Of a DNA stretch of 64,000 nt, positions 1 through 8,757 are shown piece after piece (position 1 is the stretch's first letter; each line of letters starts with the position of its first letter). Below the pieces are notes generated by a model. It had not been told where the DNA came from, made no database searches, and worked only from the letters and a program-made list of their open reading frames with translations. The stretch covers positions 34,769-98,768 of the forward strand of contig JAFSAU010000044.1 in the NCBI GenBank assembly GCA_017442155.1, written 5' to 3'. Position numbers and translations under genes: made by a program. The stretch comes from Clostridia bacterium. Its GTDB lineage: Bacteria; Bacillota; Clostridia; UMGS1883; UMGS1540.

Positions 1-126
1 TATGGACTTCGCAACAAAATTGTTCACGACTATGAAGGTGTAAATCTTGTTTTGATATGGGATATTGTCAAAGAAGATTTACCCAAGTTGCATTCGCAGC
101 TTCAAGAATTAAATCAAAAATTATGA
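1..126 (+). CDS. HepT-like HEPN toxin/ribonuclease, C-terminal fragment
   Basis: The window opens inside a reading frame that ends at a TGA at 124-126, giving 41 residues. They contain RNKIVHDY, which matches the R-x4-6-H motif of HEPN RNases of the HepT/DUF86 family, followed by a short helical tail. HepT toxins act with a minimal nucleotidyltransferase (MNT) antitoxin that AMPylates the toxin tyrosine; the Tyr of HDY is visible here. The partner gene and the N-terminus lie outside the window, so the MNT pairing is inference. A hairpin terminator follows directly. Confidence 0.7.
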   Translation, partial: YGLRNKIVHDYEGVNLVLIWDIVKEDLPKLHSQLQELNQKL

Positions 127-136
127 CATGTTTAGG

Positions 137-166
137 GTGCTTGGACAGAACAGTCCGAGCACTTTT
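137..166 (+). terminator. Intrinsic terminator after the HepT fragment
   Basis: A 10-bp stem (gtgcttggac/gtccgagcac, one G-U pair) with a 6-base loop is followed by TTTT. It sits 11 bases after the HepT stop codon. Confidence 0.7.
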
Positions 167-261
167 AGTATGGGGAAAATCTCCTTTGGATTTGATTCTG
201 CAGTAAGACCGAATTGTTATTAGAATAAGCCGGAGATGTTCAAATGAATACCTCTGGCTTA

Positions 262-633
262 TCAATGCTCCATACATTCCACCGGCGATTTGTCTTCGCA
301 AAAAGTCTTAAAAACAGACTGGCGAAGGGAACCGGAGATATTTTTCTCCATATATTTTACAGTACAACATGGAAGCGGTTCAACAAAGACGGCATCCTCT
401 GCATTTTCAAACAAAGGATTGATGCGTGGAAGAGATTGGATTTTTTGAAAGACTTCACTGCTGACACCGAGCGTTACATGCCCTTTGTTTTTTATGAACC
501 CTTTAGAATATTGTCCTAAAATAATACTTGTCATCCCACCGGACTTTGGAATGTAGCCGCAAATAATAAAATCGTCGTCTTTAAGATTTTTGTATTTTAT
601 CCAGTTGAAAGCGGCTGTCTTTTCAAAGTGGGG
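262..633 (-). pseudogene. ATP-dependent DNA ligase, C-terminal remnant
   Basis: The minus-strand frame from an in-frame stop at 634-636 down to the TGA at 262 reads WIKYKNLKDDDFIICGYIPK, then a glycine/LGQY segment, GHVTLGVS, VKYMEKN and a LRQSVFK-x-F-x-EDKSP tail. This is the order of the OB-fold domain and C-terminal end of bacterial ATP-dependent (LigD/LigC-type) DNA ligases used in non-homologous end joining. The adenylation domain with the KxDG lysine is absent, and no start codon with a ribosome-binding site precedes the fragment. It is therefore a truncated relic. The natural C-terminus is kept, so the loss is on the N-terminal side, at the junction with the aldolase remnant. Confidence 0.75.
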
Positions 634-640
634 TCAAATA

Positions 641-795
641 TCAACCTTTTATCTCTTTTATAATGTTTGCATAATATGTCTGAAGGGCGACAACATCCGC
701 TCCTATACTTATGAAGTTAAAACCTTCTTCTTCAAAATGCATGAGATTGGAAATCATCATTCTTGCACTATCTGCTTCAATCGATTACCAATATT
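641..795 (-). pseudogene. HpcH/HpaI aldolase C-terminal remnant
   Basis: On the minus strand, between a stop near 796 and the TGA at 641-643, about 48 residues include EEEGFNFISIGADVVALQ and end YYANIIKEIKG. This closely parallels the C-terminus of the intact aldolase at 3365-4138 (HEGFNFISLGADIVSL, YYKDIIG). The remnant lies directly behind the ceramidase-like gene, so it is probably what is left of a second aldolase of the same operon, or of a recombination between paralogues. The barrel and its metal-binding residues are missing, so it cannot be active. Confidence 0.75.
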
Positions 796-2160
796 TTACT
801 TCATAAGCTCTTCTAAAAGTGCTTTCGCATTAACGATAATCTTTTCGGCGACACCGGATTTATATTGCGAGGTTCTTGCCTCATAGCCACCCTCATCGTA
901 AGCGGATTTCATAGGGAAATAACCTGCATCACCATTAGTTAAAGCACAAGGCATAATCATCGACCAGCCCTTCGTTTCTTTTATTCCGACGCCAATGTCC
1001 GTAAATGGCTCACCCGGAATGCCTAAAAGAGCAACATTGCCGATTTGTACCCCTGTCAGACACAAATTAAATTTCGAGGGTCCATTTTCCAATCGACACA
1101 TACGAAGTGCTTCCGCCACAACCGTGGTAAGCTGCATAGCTTTAAATGGAATTTCATCTTCCCGCCCGGCGTTATGAAGTTCTGCATATTTGTGTGCAAG
1201 CGGTAAATCCTTTTTATCCGGTACATTAGCGGGAATAGAGATGTGTTTTTTTATCATATTAATTTTATCTACTTCAATATAATGCACCTTGTCATAAACC
1301 TGTAGCACAGTGCCGGCTATTGCACGACCGATAAATCTTGCCATTCCGGGACTTTTCATTTCGTTGTCAAAGCTGATTTCGGTGTCATTCATATCACCGC
1401 CATCGGGGAATACATGGGTACTACCAACATCGCCTTCAGAACCGTTAAAAAAGATACATTGCGTTCCATCCAGTGCTTTTTCAATTGTAGAATACATCCA
1501 TCCTGGCCAGTCGGGAGAAATTAATTCGCCGCCAATTGTATCGGTGTGAAGACCATAATTGACAAACACAATGCTCGGTGTGTCTTGACGGTCAAAACGC
1601 AGGATATGTACCCGCTGATCAAGTGACCCGATGGGATAATCAATATTTGGATCGTTTATAGGGGGACAGGTATAGGTAGAGCCATCCTTCATTTTATATC
1701 GTCTTATATACGCAACACGCTCTGGTGCTCGACCGGTGGCAAAGCCCATTTTTGCAGGCTTTAAATCGTCTAGCGCAAGTTTTGCTGTATCGGCTAATCG
1801 TTCTGCCAAAAATTCTGCATAGATGTTAATGGTAGTTTCATCCGCTTCAAAGAAAATCGGCACAGGATTAATTAGTGGACCAGTATGCGTATGTGTAGCC
1901 GAAATGAAAATGCTATCTTCTTTAACGTTAGTTTTTTGTCTGATTTTCTTATAGGCGCAGGCGAGAAAGGTATCATGAACACCGCAAACCGGAACACTGA
2001 TGAGCAAGATTTTCTTTTCGTTTTTCGAAAGTGCCAATACTCTTACATCTATGTCATCTAAAATTCCTTTTGCAAAGCGGGGGACATAATAACCGCTAAT
2101 ACCAATACCAAGTGGCGGATTGACATTTTGCTTTGCAAAGCCAACTAAAAATGTATTCAT
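796..2160 (-). CDS. Neutral/alkaline ceramidase-like amide hydrolase
   Basis: This 454-residue protein belongs to the neutral/alkaline non-lysosomal ceramidase N-terminal family (PF04734). Family signatures seen are an N-terminal AKQNVNPPLG segment, the zinc-type THTHTGP motif, a second histidine in YGLHTDTIGG, and NGSEGDVGST at the position of the GDxSP nucleophile region. No signal peptide is present, so a cytoplasmic enzyme is expected. That argues against sphingolipid ceramide and for a small amide or N-acyl sugar substrate. It is the last intact gene of a six-gene minus-strand operon, 23 bases after the NagA-like gene. The start has a GGGAGTG ribosome-binding site. The family is secure; the substrate is unknown. 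Confidence 0.75.
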   Translation of the reverse strand: MNTFLVGFAKQNVNPPLGIGISGYYVPRFAKGILDDIDVRVLALSKNEKKILLISVPVCGVHDTFLACAYKKIRQKTNVKEDSIFISATHTHTGPLINPVPIFFEADETTINIYAEFLAERLADTAKLALDDLKPAKMGFATGRAPERVAYIRRYKMKDGSTYTCPPINDPNIDYPIGSLDQRVHILRFDRQDTPSIVFVNYGLHTDTIGGELISPDWPGWMYSTIEKALDGTQCIFFNGSEGDVGSTHVFPDGGDMNDTEISFDNEMKSPGMARFIGRAIAGTVLQVYDKVHYIEVDKINMIKKHISIPANVPDKKDLPLAHKYAELHNAGREDEIPFKAMQLTTVVAEALRMCRLENGPSKFNLCLTGVQIGNVALLGIPGEPFTDIGVGIKETKGWSMIMPCALTNGDAGYFPMKSAYDEGGYEARTSQYKSGVAEKIIVNAKALLEELMK

Positions 2161-2183
2161 TATTTATCACTCCCACTCGAAAT

Positions 2184-3332
2184 TTAAAAACTATATAGGT
2201 CACCACCAAGCATAACTTTATGGATATTAAATTTATCATCTGTAAAAACCAAATCGGCAATTTTACCAATTTCGATAGAACCGATTTCATCATCCATCCC
2301 AAGAAGATGGGCAGGATTCGTGGATGCCATAATAAAAGTCTGTGCAATGCCGCAGTTGGTATGGCGCATAATATTGCGGCATGCGACATTCAAGGTTAAC
2401 CGGCTCCCATCTAAAGCACCCGTATAGTCAAAATTTAAATCATGGATATGTGCAAGATGCGGGGGTGGAAGCTGTTCGTTTTGCACAAAACTATCCGAAA
2501 TTAAAACCATTCGGCTTATCCCTTTCGCCTTCAACAGGACTTGCTGTAAAGTCGGATTTACGTGTATGCCGCAGGAATCACTTATGAGTTCAGCATACAT
2601 TTCCGGTTGGTTGAGACAGTATTCGTCCGGCCCGTAGCCTCGGGTTCCCCGGGGTACGGCTCTTCTGCCTGTTGCGCACATGGCATGCGTCAAAAGCTTG
2701 GGTTTATATTTGCCGAGAGCGTGAATCTGCTCCGGCGTTGCATCACTATGTCCCAAAGCAAATATGACATTCGGGTTTACCGTTCGCGCATAAGAGAGAA
2801 ACGGAAATAACCCCTCCCTTTCAGGCGCGATGGTCCATACTTTTACAGCGGTACCGGCTTCATCCACCAAGGCTTTGAATCGATTTTCATCAATAGGAGT
2901 GCGCCAAGGATTCAAATCAGATTCGGCACCGTAATTTGGATTAATATATGGCCCTTCGCAGTAGATGCCCTTTATATTTTTGGATTGCACCATTGCGGAT
3001 TTTATCGTTTTGAATGCCTCTAAAAGTGCTTCATAATCTAAACCATAATAAGGAGCGGCAAGAATAGAGGTGGTTCCGTGCATCAAAAAGAAGTCCGCGG
3101 CCTTTAAAGGTTCCTTAAAAAGTAAATAACCATTGCCGCCATGCACATGTATGTCAATAAACCCGGGGCCTACATAAGCGCCCTTTGCATCAATGATTTC
3201 ATCTGCTTTTGAAATATCTTTGTTTTCCGCTTCTTGAATATCCGAAATTCTGCTTTCCGAAATCAGAATTGCGCCGTCCCATATAATGCCTCTTTCCAAA
3301 ACTATATTTGCATTTATGATTGCTTTTACCAT
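2184..3332 (-). CDS. N-acetylglucosamine-6-phosphate deacetylase-like amidohydrolase
   Basis: This 382-residue amidohydrolase-superfamily protein resembles NagA, which deacetylates GlcNAc-6-P. Visible motifs are HVHGG at about residues 62-66, CEGPYINP with the metal-binding glutamate, GHSDATP with the metal-binding histidine, and a terminal GKIADLVF strand. The usual THLFNAM is replaced by THAMCATG, and the catalytic TDA-type segment reads ISDSF, so the substrate may be a different N-acetylated sugar. The gene lies 32 bases after the HpcH aldolase and has an AAAGGAAG ribosome-binding site. With the ceramidase-like amidase and the redox enzymes it suggests breakdown of an amino sugar or N-acyl sugar. 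Confidence 0.75.
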   Translation of the reverse strand: MVKAIINANIVLERGIIWDGAILISESRISDIQEAENKDISKADEIIDAKGAYVGPGFIDIHVHGGNGYLLFKEPLKAADFFLMHGTTSILAAPYYGLDYEALLEAFKTIKSAMVQSKNIKGIYCEGPYINPNYGAESDLNPWRTPIDENRFKALVDEAGTAVKVWTIAPEREGLFPFLSYARTVNPNVIFALGHSDATPEQIHALGKYKPKLLTHAMCATGRRAVPRGTRGYGPDEYCLNQPEMYAELISDSCGIHVNPTLQQVLLKAKGISRMVLISDSFVQNEQLPPPHLAHIHDLNFDYTGALDGSRLTLNVACRNIMRHTNCGIAQTFIMASTNPAHLLGMDDEIGSIEIGKIADLVFTDDKFNIHKVMLGGDLYSF

Positions 3333-3364
3333 GTTTTTCTTCCTTTAAATGTTAGTACTCTTTT

Positions 3365-4138
3365 TTACAAAGACGGATGAACATGTCCGATAATGTCTTT
3401 ATAGTAAAGGGACAATGAAACAATATCCGCGCCAAGACTGATAAAATTAAATCCTTCATGAGCCAGGAGCTTCACATTATTTGGTGCGCCTGTCGTTGCG
3501 GCAATTTTACCGTGTTTGCGTGCAGTTTCGGCAACTTTTTTTCTTGCAGAGAGCAACTTTTCGTCATTGAAATCAAAGGGATTTCCGATTCCCTGGGTAA
3601 AATCGGCAGGACCAAAGAAAATCATATCAATACCGGGTAATGCACAGATTTCGTCGAGTTCAGCCATGGGTTCCGGATCTTCAATCTGTATGCAGGTGAA
3701 ACGTTCTTCATTTGCCTCTTTTATATAATCAATGCCATCAACAAGGCAGAATTTTCCGTCTGCATTTCCGCCGTCCACAGGTCTTCTGCCAATGGGATGG
3801 AATTTTGTGTAATAAACAATTTCTTTCGCCTGTGCAAGGCTCATTAAATGAGGTACCATAATACCTGTGGAGTCTGCTTCCAAAGGACGTACCAGATCGC
3901 TGTAACTTCCGCGTGCAACCCGCGTGATTACATCACAATCATAAATTTTTGCCGCACGAATCATATTTTCCATAGCTGAAAAATCAGTAGGAACATGTTC
4001 GTGATCGAGCCAGATACAATCAAAACCGCTCATTGCAGCAATTTCTGCAACCCTTGGATCTGCAAGGTTCAGTTTTGTACAATAGGCAACTTCGCCGTTT
4101 CTGATTTTTTTCAGTACTTTACTTTTTCGCATGTTCAT
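3365..4138 (-). CDS. HpcH/HpaI-family aldolase (2-keto-3-deoxy sugar acid type)
   Basis: This 257-residue class II aldolase of the HpcH/HpaI/citrate lyase fold cleaves 2-keto-3-deoxy acids to pyruvate and an aldehyde. Seen are the active-site segment CIWLDHEHVPTD, the metal-binding glutamate in CIQIEDPEP and aspartate in MIFFGPADFTQ, and the C-terminal GFNFISLGAD strand. The ATG overlaps the stop of the upstream oxidoreductase gene as ATGA, so the two are translationally coupled. In this operon it would be the carbon-splitting step after oxidation and dehydration of a sugar. The exact substrate (for example 2-keto-3-deoxy-L-rhamnonate) cannot be told from sequence. Confidence 0.8.
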   Translation of the reverse strand: MNMRKSKVLKKIRNGEVAYCTKLNLADPRVAEIAAMSGFDCIWLDHEHVPTDFSAMENMIRAAKIYDCDVITRVARGSYSDLVRPLEADSTGIMVPHLMSLAQAKEIVYYTKFHPIGRRPVDGGNADGKFCLVDGIDYIKEANEERFTCIQIEDPEPMAELDEICALPGIDMIFFGPADFTQGIGNPFDFNDEKLLSARKKVAETARKHGKIAATTGAPNNVKLLAHEGFNFISLGADIVSLSLYYKDIIGHVHPSL

Positions 4139-5082
4139 ATTGCTTCAACCTCTTTTCTGATTTCGTCGAGTATGACTTTTCGTCCGCCTTCCTTCCGGCT
4201 TCTTATACCTGCAATAATGATTTCCATCATTTCAACCGTTTCTTCAAAAGGATAAGGACGTACACCTGTTTCTAAATATTCCACAAATTCATCAAGCTGC
4301 TTATGGAAGGCGTAATAGCTGTCTTTCATTGGAACACTTACGCTGTCTTTTGTTCCCACAAGCTTTAAATCCGATCCGGCGCTGTCGTATATAACAGCAA
4401 GATTTATGTCAATACCGTTTTCGTGAACAAGATGAACAATATTGTTGTTTTCACCGCCTGTGTTTTGTACGGAAAGATATCCGGGACCGGTGATTCTATA
4501 TACAGGCTCTAAAGCGTGAATGCCGTACCGTTCCCAGCTTTTTGCCATAGTCATATTTATGTATCTTAAATTCCCGAGTTCATTTGTGGATGCGAAGTAG
4601 GGAAGATATTCCTTTGTATATCGGAAAGAACTTGAGGATAAAATTTTTGCACCTTCTTTTATCCAGCGGCAAAAAGTTTTCAAGTCTTCAACATTATCGG
4701 CAAGTGGTTTGTCGACAAAGACAGGTAATCCTGCTTTTATAAAAGGCGCAGTTCTCCATACATGCTCCCACCCCTTGTCGGTACCGATAATTACAGCGTC
4801 AACCTGACCGATTACGTCTTCCGGTTTTTCGACAATAGTCGGAATCAGTGAAGCTTTTGCAATCTTCTTTGCGTCCTCGGGGTCATCTGTCCAGATATGT
4901 GTGATTTTTGCTCCTCTTACTCCAAAATTTTCCGAAGACTCTTTTTCAAGATATCTTGGAATTACCGGGAAGCCGCAATCTTCCATAGCCTCTTTGTCAT
5001 AACCATTAAACATGGCGCTCCAGGAATATGGATGTCCGTTTCCTTCAACCATTCCAAGCATTGCAATTTTAAATTCTTTCAA
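4135..5082 (-). CDS. Gfo/Idh/MocA-family oxidoreductase
   Basis: This 315-residue NAD(P)-dependent sugar dehydrogenase-like protein has an N-terminal Rossmann fold starting KIAMLGMVEGNGH and the family's EKP-like catalytic segment as FVDKPLADN. The start is a TTG at 5080-5082, preceded by AAGGAGT at a 7-base distance; no better ATG lies upstream. The stop overlaps the aldolase start by four bases. Members oxidise or epimerise sugars, inositols and glycosides. Its place between an aldo/keto reductase and an aldolase fits an oxidative sugar pathway. Confidence 0.8.
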   Translation of the reverse strand: MKEFKIAMLGMVEGNGHPYSWSAMFNGYDKEAMEDCGFPVIPRYLEKESSENFGVRGAKITHIWTDDPEDAKKIAKASLIPTIVEKPEDVIGQVDAVIIGTDKGWEHVWRTAPFIKAGLPVFVDKPLADNVEDLKTFCRWIKEGAKILSSSSFRYTKEYLPYFASTNELGNLRYINMTMAKSWERYGIHALEPVYRITGPGYLSVQNTGGENNNIVHLVHENGIDINLAVIYDSAGSDLKLVGTKDSVSVPMKDSYYAFHKQLDEFVEYLETGVRPYPFEETVEMMEIIIAGIRSRKEGGRKVILDEIRKEVEAI

Positions 5083-5097
5083 AGTTTACACTCCTTA

Positions 5098-6015
5098 TTA
5101 CTTCCATTCCCAGGGCTTGATAACGATGGGTTCAATTTCTTCCGATATTTCCAATATGGCACATCGAATCTTTTCAGAAAGAGCCGGTGTTGAAAAATTA
5201 GCCACACTGTCCAAAAGTTGTGAGGGTGTTTCACAGCCTAAAACCAGCGATGCAATTCCATCGGTATCGCGCATAAAGGAAAGTGCCAGCTGTGACATGG
5301 ATAAGTTCTGCTCATCTGCAATCTTGTGAAGCTTGTCAAGCGCATGTTTTGCTGATTTTATTTTGATGGGAAGAGCATTTGTATCCATAAAAAATAATCC
5401 CTGAAGATATACACTTCTGATGAACACCGCAATATCGGAATCTGCAAGCCGACTGATTTGTCCTGACTTAATTTCATTATTATCGAATATATTCTGTGCT
5501 ATCTGAATGCAATCAAAGCACCCTTTGTCCATAATACGATCTATATTTTTTTTATCTACAAAAGAAATCCCGATGTTTTTTACAAGACCTTCCTTTTTCA
5601 GCTCATACATGGCATCTATAATAGCAGCTCCGTAAGTGTCGATATATTCTTCGCGATGCAGCATTACACATGGTAGCGTTGAAAGATTCATTTTTTTAAT
5701 GGAATCCTTTACTTGAGCAAAAAGGCTGTTCGCAATCTCATTGAGGGGTTCGTTATCAAACATTACTTTTGTAATCAAAGTTTTTTCGGCATCACATTCA
5801 GAAAAAAATCTACCCAGTACATCTTCGCTTTTGCCGTACGCTCTCGCGGTATCAAAAGAATATATCCCACTGTCAAGCGCTGTCTGCAGAATTGCTTTTG
5901 ATTCTTCATAGGTAGGCATACCGTGAGAATTGTTTACACCATAAGGTAAGCCTAATTGGACGGTGCCTAAAGTAAGCTCGGAAATTTTACATCCGTTTTT
6001 TGTGATATATTTCAT
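5098..6015 (-). CDS. Aldo/keto reductase
   Basis: This is a 305-residue (alpha/beta)8 oxidoreductase. The catalytic tetrad is visible: Asp and Tyr in SFDTARAYGKSEDVLG, Lys in TLITKVMF, and His in CVMLHREEY. The ATG at 6013-6015 is preferred because AAGGAG lies 10 bases upstream; a GTG three codons earlier sits too close to that site. It lies 14 bases after the SDR stop and 15 bases before the Gfo/Idh/MocA start, so all are one transcript. A sugar or sugar lactone as substrate is inferred from context. Confidence 0.82.
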   Translation of the reverse strand: MKYITKNGCKISELTLGTVQLGLPYGVNNSHGMPTYEESKAILQTALDSGIYSFDTARAYGKSEDVLGRFFSECDAEKTLITKVMFDNEPLNEIANSLFAQVKDSIKKMNLSTLPCVMLHREEYIDTYGAAIIDAMYELKKEGLVKNIGISFVDKKNIDRIMDKGCFDCIQIAQNIFDNNEIKSGQISRLADSDIAVFIRSVYLQGLFFMDTNALPIKIKSAKHALDKLHKIADEQNLSMSQLALSFMRDTDGIASLVLGCETPSQLLDSVANFSTPALSEKIRCAILEISEEIEPIVIKPWEWK

Positions 6016-6029
6016 GTTGTCCACGCTCC

Positions 6030-6821
6030 TTATTTTGCACTATATCCGCCGTCAAGCGGAATAATTGCGCCTGTCATATAAAGCGATGCGTCGCTTGCCA
6101 AATAGAGAATAAGCCCTTTAAGATCGGTGTCGTTTGCCATTCTGCCAAGCATTGTTTTTTCGCAATATCTTTTAACAAATTTTTCGGGTTGATTGTTAAA
6201 AAGACCGCCGAGTTCTGCACAGTTAACTCTTACGCCGTGTTGTCCGTAATGCCCTGCAAGAAATCTTGTATAATTGGTCATTCCGCCCTTGTGAAAGAAA
6301 TAATCTCCGGGCATCATTCCATCGGAAGAAAGCATGTCGGTTCCTTGGTAAAGGAAATAATCCGGACCTAATATTCCCATATACGAGCCAATGTTTATAA
6401 TGGAACCGTACCCTGCCTTTGCCATGCGGTCACCAAACGCTTTTGAAATAATAAAGAGCCCCGTGGCGTTGGCGTTCATACTGCGTGAAAATGCATCTGC
6501 ACAAGAAGTGTCAGTCGGTGAAACTCTGAGAACCGCATTGTTTACAAGAATATCAACTTTGTTCTCTTTAGCGTAAATCTCATCACACATTGAGATAATG
6601 CTGTCGCTATTCTCAAGATCAAATTCTGCAAATCGAATTTTATAATTCTGCTTAATCAAATCGGAAAGTCGTTCCGCATTATTCTTTCTGTTCCTCGATG
6701 CGACATAAACCGTGGCCCCCGCTTCGGCAAGCGCTTCTACAATCTGATAACCATACTTTCCTGCGCCGCCTGTTATAACAGCAATTTTTCCGTTTAAATT
6801 AAACATGTCCATTACATGCAT
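6030..6821 (-). CDS. SDR-family oxidoreductase
   Basis: This 263-residue classical short-chain dehydrogenase is the first gene of the minus-strand operon. It shows the nucleotide-binding TGGAGKYG (residues 17-24), NNAV, the catalytic serine in NIGSYMG, the YFFHK Tyr-x3-Lys pair, and a C-terminal YMTGAIIPLDGGYS typical of the family. The insert between the serine and the YxxxK is longer than usual. An AAAGGAG site lies 10 bases before the ATG. The upstream region carries a dyad (6897-6918) that also occurs before the gene at 9747. It probably oxidises a sugar alcohol or sugar in the shared pathway. Confidence 0.82.
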   Translation of the reverse strand: MHVMDMFNLNGKIAVITGGAGKYGYQIVEALAEAGATVYVASRNRKNNAERLSDLIKQNYKIRFAEFDLENSDSIISMCDEIYAKENKVDILVNNAVLRVSPTDTSCADAFSRSMNANATGLFIISKAFGDRMAKAGYGSIINIGSYMGILGPDYFLYQGTDMLSSDGMMPGDYFFHKGGMTNYTRFLAGHYGQHGVRVNCAELGGLFNNQPEKFVKRYCEKTMLGRMANDTDLKGLILYLASDASLYMTGAIIPLDGGYSAK

Positions 6822-7165
6822 TATCTGGATACTCCTTTCGTGTTTATCATTGTATATATACTATAAGAAAAGAATTAAAAAAAAAATACCTGTGGAGACA
6901 TGTTTTGTGTTAGATGTCCGTTTTTACACTTTTGAGTAATTTTTTTAGTTATTATAAATTTGAGAAATTTTTGAATAAACATTCAAAAGAAGAGAGAGGT
7001 TTAAATTTTTGGCTTATTTTGTATGGTAGGGCAAAGCGCAGCATGCCCCGAAAAGCTTTGTCGACATAAAAAATAACTGCAGGTATTTTAAGAAAAGGAA
7101 ACTTTAATTTAAAAGGAAATATACTATTTCGGCAGGGAGAAAAAAACAAAGAAGAATAAAGACAA
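6822..7165. other. Promoter-bearing intergenic region of the SDR operon
   Basis: About 345 bases without a convincing gene lie between the SDR operon and the terminator of the AraC gene. They hold the ribosome-binding site and an AT-rich candidate -10 region (TATAGTATATA around 6850-6865, minus strand) with no good -35 box, and the dyad at 6897-6918. Weak -35 quality plus an upstream dyad fits an activator-dependent promoter. The rest is AT-rich with no recognisable features. Confidence 0.5.
6897..6918. promoter_or_regulatory. Candidate operator, GACAT-N12-ATGTC
   Basis: The dyad GACAT-gttttgtgttag-ATGTC lies about 75-97 bases upstream of the SDR start. The same arms with the same 12-base spacing and a similar core (TTTTGTG on one strand) occur at 9652-9675 before another gene set. 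One of the two AraC regulators encoded between them is the likely binder; this is inference. Confidence 0.5.
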
Positions 7166-7201
7166 TAAAAACGTCCTGGAAGTTTATTCTCAGGACGTTT
7201 T
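7166..7201 (-). terminator. Terminator after the AraC gene
   Basis: A 12-bp stem (aaaaacgtcctg/caggacgttttt) with a 12-base loop has T/A tracts on both sides. It lies 21 bases beyond the stop of the minus-strand AraC gene and could also work on the other strand. Confidence 0.8.
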
Positions 7202-7222
7202 TTGAGTTTGCACGTATTTCTG

Positions 7223-8005
7223 CTACTTGTTCTTTACCTTTGAAGGTAAAATGCCGTATCGTGTGCGAAAACGTGCCGAAAAATAAGATTGTGAAGAAAA
7301 CCCGAGTTGGTTGCTGACCTCGCCGCAGGTGAGTCCTTCCATAAGAAGCTGCCTGGCTTTTGCAAGGCGCAGTTCTTCGTAAAAACACATGCACCCCATA
7401 CCCGTATAGCGCGAAAAAATCTTCTTCAGTGTCGTGGGGCATACACCTGCGTGACGCGCGATGTCCGCAAGGCAGAGCGACGTTCCAAGATGTGCATCCA
7501 TAAATCGGACGGCAGCTGCATAGGTTTGGGCGTGGCCATGCTTTGCGGTGGCTTTTTGCATGGGCAAGGCACAGATAAAGGACAGAAAAACTTCGAAAAG
7601 CTTCCGGGATGTGGGTGAGGAATGAGTTTGCTTCGTATTTAAGGTTGGATTTTCACCTTCCATATCCTGTATAAGTAAGGAAAGTAGTGAAGCCTCACGA
7701 CTTGTCATTTTAGCGGTTAAGGGCTGCGTGAAGCCTTCGGCCTCGGTTGATAGGAAATGAAGAACAATCATTTCGGTTTTTTCGCTTCCAAACGAGCGAT
7801 TTCGATGAAAGACCATACTGGGAATAAGAATACAGTCTCCGGCGGAAAGGGTAAATACCGTGTTGTCACAAGGAATTTCCATTTCCCCGTTGAGAATGAT
7901 ATTAAGTTCCATTTCGTAATGCCGGTGTCCTGGAAAAGTATATTCGTGCGGGTGTATATAATGATAGTATTGTAAAATAGAAACATTTGAAAAATCAGCT
8001 TTCAT
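7223..8005 (-). CDS. AraC-family transcriptional regulator (cupin + HTH)
   Basis: This 260-residue regulator has an N-terminal cupin sensor with HPHEYTFPGHRHYEMELNII and LSAGDCILIPSMVFH, and a C-terminal double helix-turn-helix (about 165-258) including VCPTTLKKIFSRYTGMG and SSQSYFSARFRTRYGILPS. The ATG at 8003-8005 is chosen because GGAGG lies seven bases upstream; a longer frame to 8038 has no such site. It has its own strong promoter at 8077-8105 and is divergent from the YhcH gene. It probably senses a sugar and controls the neighbouring catabolic genes. Confidence 0.85.
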   Translation of the reverse strand: MKADFSNVSILQYYHYIHPHEYTFPGHRHYEMELNIILNGEMEIPCDNTVFTLSAGDCILIPSMVFHRNRSFGSEKTEMIVLHFLSTEAEGFTQPLTAKMTSREASLLSLLIQDMEGENPTLNTKQTHSSPTSRKLFEVFLSFICALPMQKATAKHGHAQTYAAAVRFMDAHLGTSLCLADIARHAGVCPTTLKKIFSRYTGMGCMCFYEELRLAKARQLLMEGLTCGEVSNQLGFSSQSYFSARFRTRYGILPSKVKNK

Positions 8006-8076
8006 AAAACCTACCTCCAAGACGTCCGATATTATCAAAAATACGGCTGATATCCTATATACAATTAATTATTTAT

Positions 8077-8105
8077 AGTATATAATAGTTTTAAATGATT
8101 GTCAA
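8077..8105 (-). promoter_or_regulatory. Sigma-A promoter of the AraC gene
   Basis: On the minus strand TTGACA (8100-8105) and TATACT (8077-8082) are separated by exactly 17 bases. Transcription would start near 8070, giving a leader of about 65 bases. Confidence 0.75.
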
Positions 8106-8233
8106 GAAAAAATACAATACGCAAATAAAGGAAAGAAGATAAAGGTGGGAGCGACTCCGGTTGGCGGAGCAGGTTAAATATATGATGAACGGATACGCCA
8201 AAGTGTCTGATGATAAAAAAGGAGTTAAAAGCT

Positions 8234-8689
8234 ATGATTATTGCAACCATCAAAAACGCAGAGCGGTATTATAATTTAAACCGTAATTTCAAAGATGCGT
8301 TTCAGTTTTTAAAAACACTTTCGGAGGATTCTCCCGAAGGCGGCTTCGCATTCGAGGGGTTTCGGGGGCATGTTGCATCCTTGAACACGTGCGATACTGC
8401 GCAGGACGGCAAACTGAAAACCGCAGAGGCACATAAGGCATATCTCGATATTCATTATGTAATTTCGGGTGCGGAAGCGATAGGGTACGCAGATACGGAC
8501 GCGCTTTCTCCGATAACGGAATATTTGCCCGATGAGGATTATCAGCTTTTTACGGGGAGCGTACAGAAGGTACACCTCCATAAAGGTGATTTCTGCATCG
8601 TATTTCCCGAGGATGCACACGTACCCGCCATGTGTGCGGAGAAAGAAAGCAAGCTGAAAAAAGCTGTGGTCAAAATCAGACTGTACTAA
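8234..8689 (+). CDS. YhcH/YjgK/YiaL-family protein (DUF386)
   Basis: This 151-residue protein is of the cupin-like YhcH/YiaL/EbgC family. Family features are the EAHKAYLDIHYVISGAE segment with metal-type Glu and His residues, the middle YLPDEDYQLFTGS, and the late GDFCIVFPEDAHVPAM. Members accompany sugar catabolic operons (sialic acid, 2,3-diketogulonate, beta-galactosides) and are suspected sugar anomerases or isomerases. The ATG at 8234 is chosen because AAAAAAGGAG lies nine bases before it. It sits between two AraC genes. Confidence 0.85.
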   Translation: MIIATIKNAERYYNLNRNFKDAFQFLKTLSEDSPEGGFAFEGFRGHVASLNTCDTAQDGKLKTAEAHKAYLDIHYVISGAEAIGYADTDALSPITEYLPDEDYQLFTGSVQKVHLHKGDFCIVFPEDAHVPAMCAEKESKLKKAVVKIRLY

Positions 8690-8757
8690 GTTAAAAAGTC
8701 ACGCGGTTTTATCGGCTGAGTAAAGGTTATAATAAGCGGAGATGGGAGGAAGAAGGC

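Noticed and set aside
244..519. Plus-strand 91-codon frame at the left edge
   Set aside because: It is the reverse strand of the DNA ligase remnant and has no ribosome-binding site.
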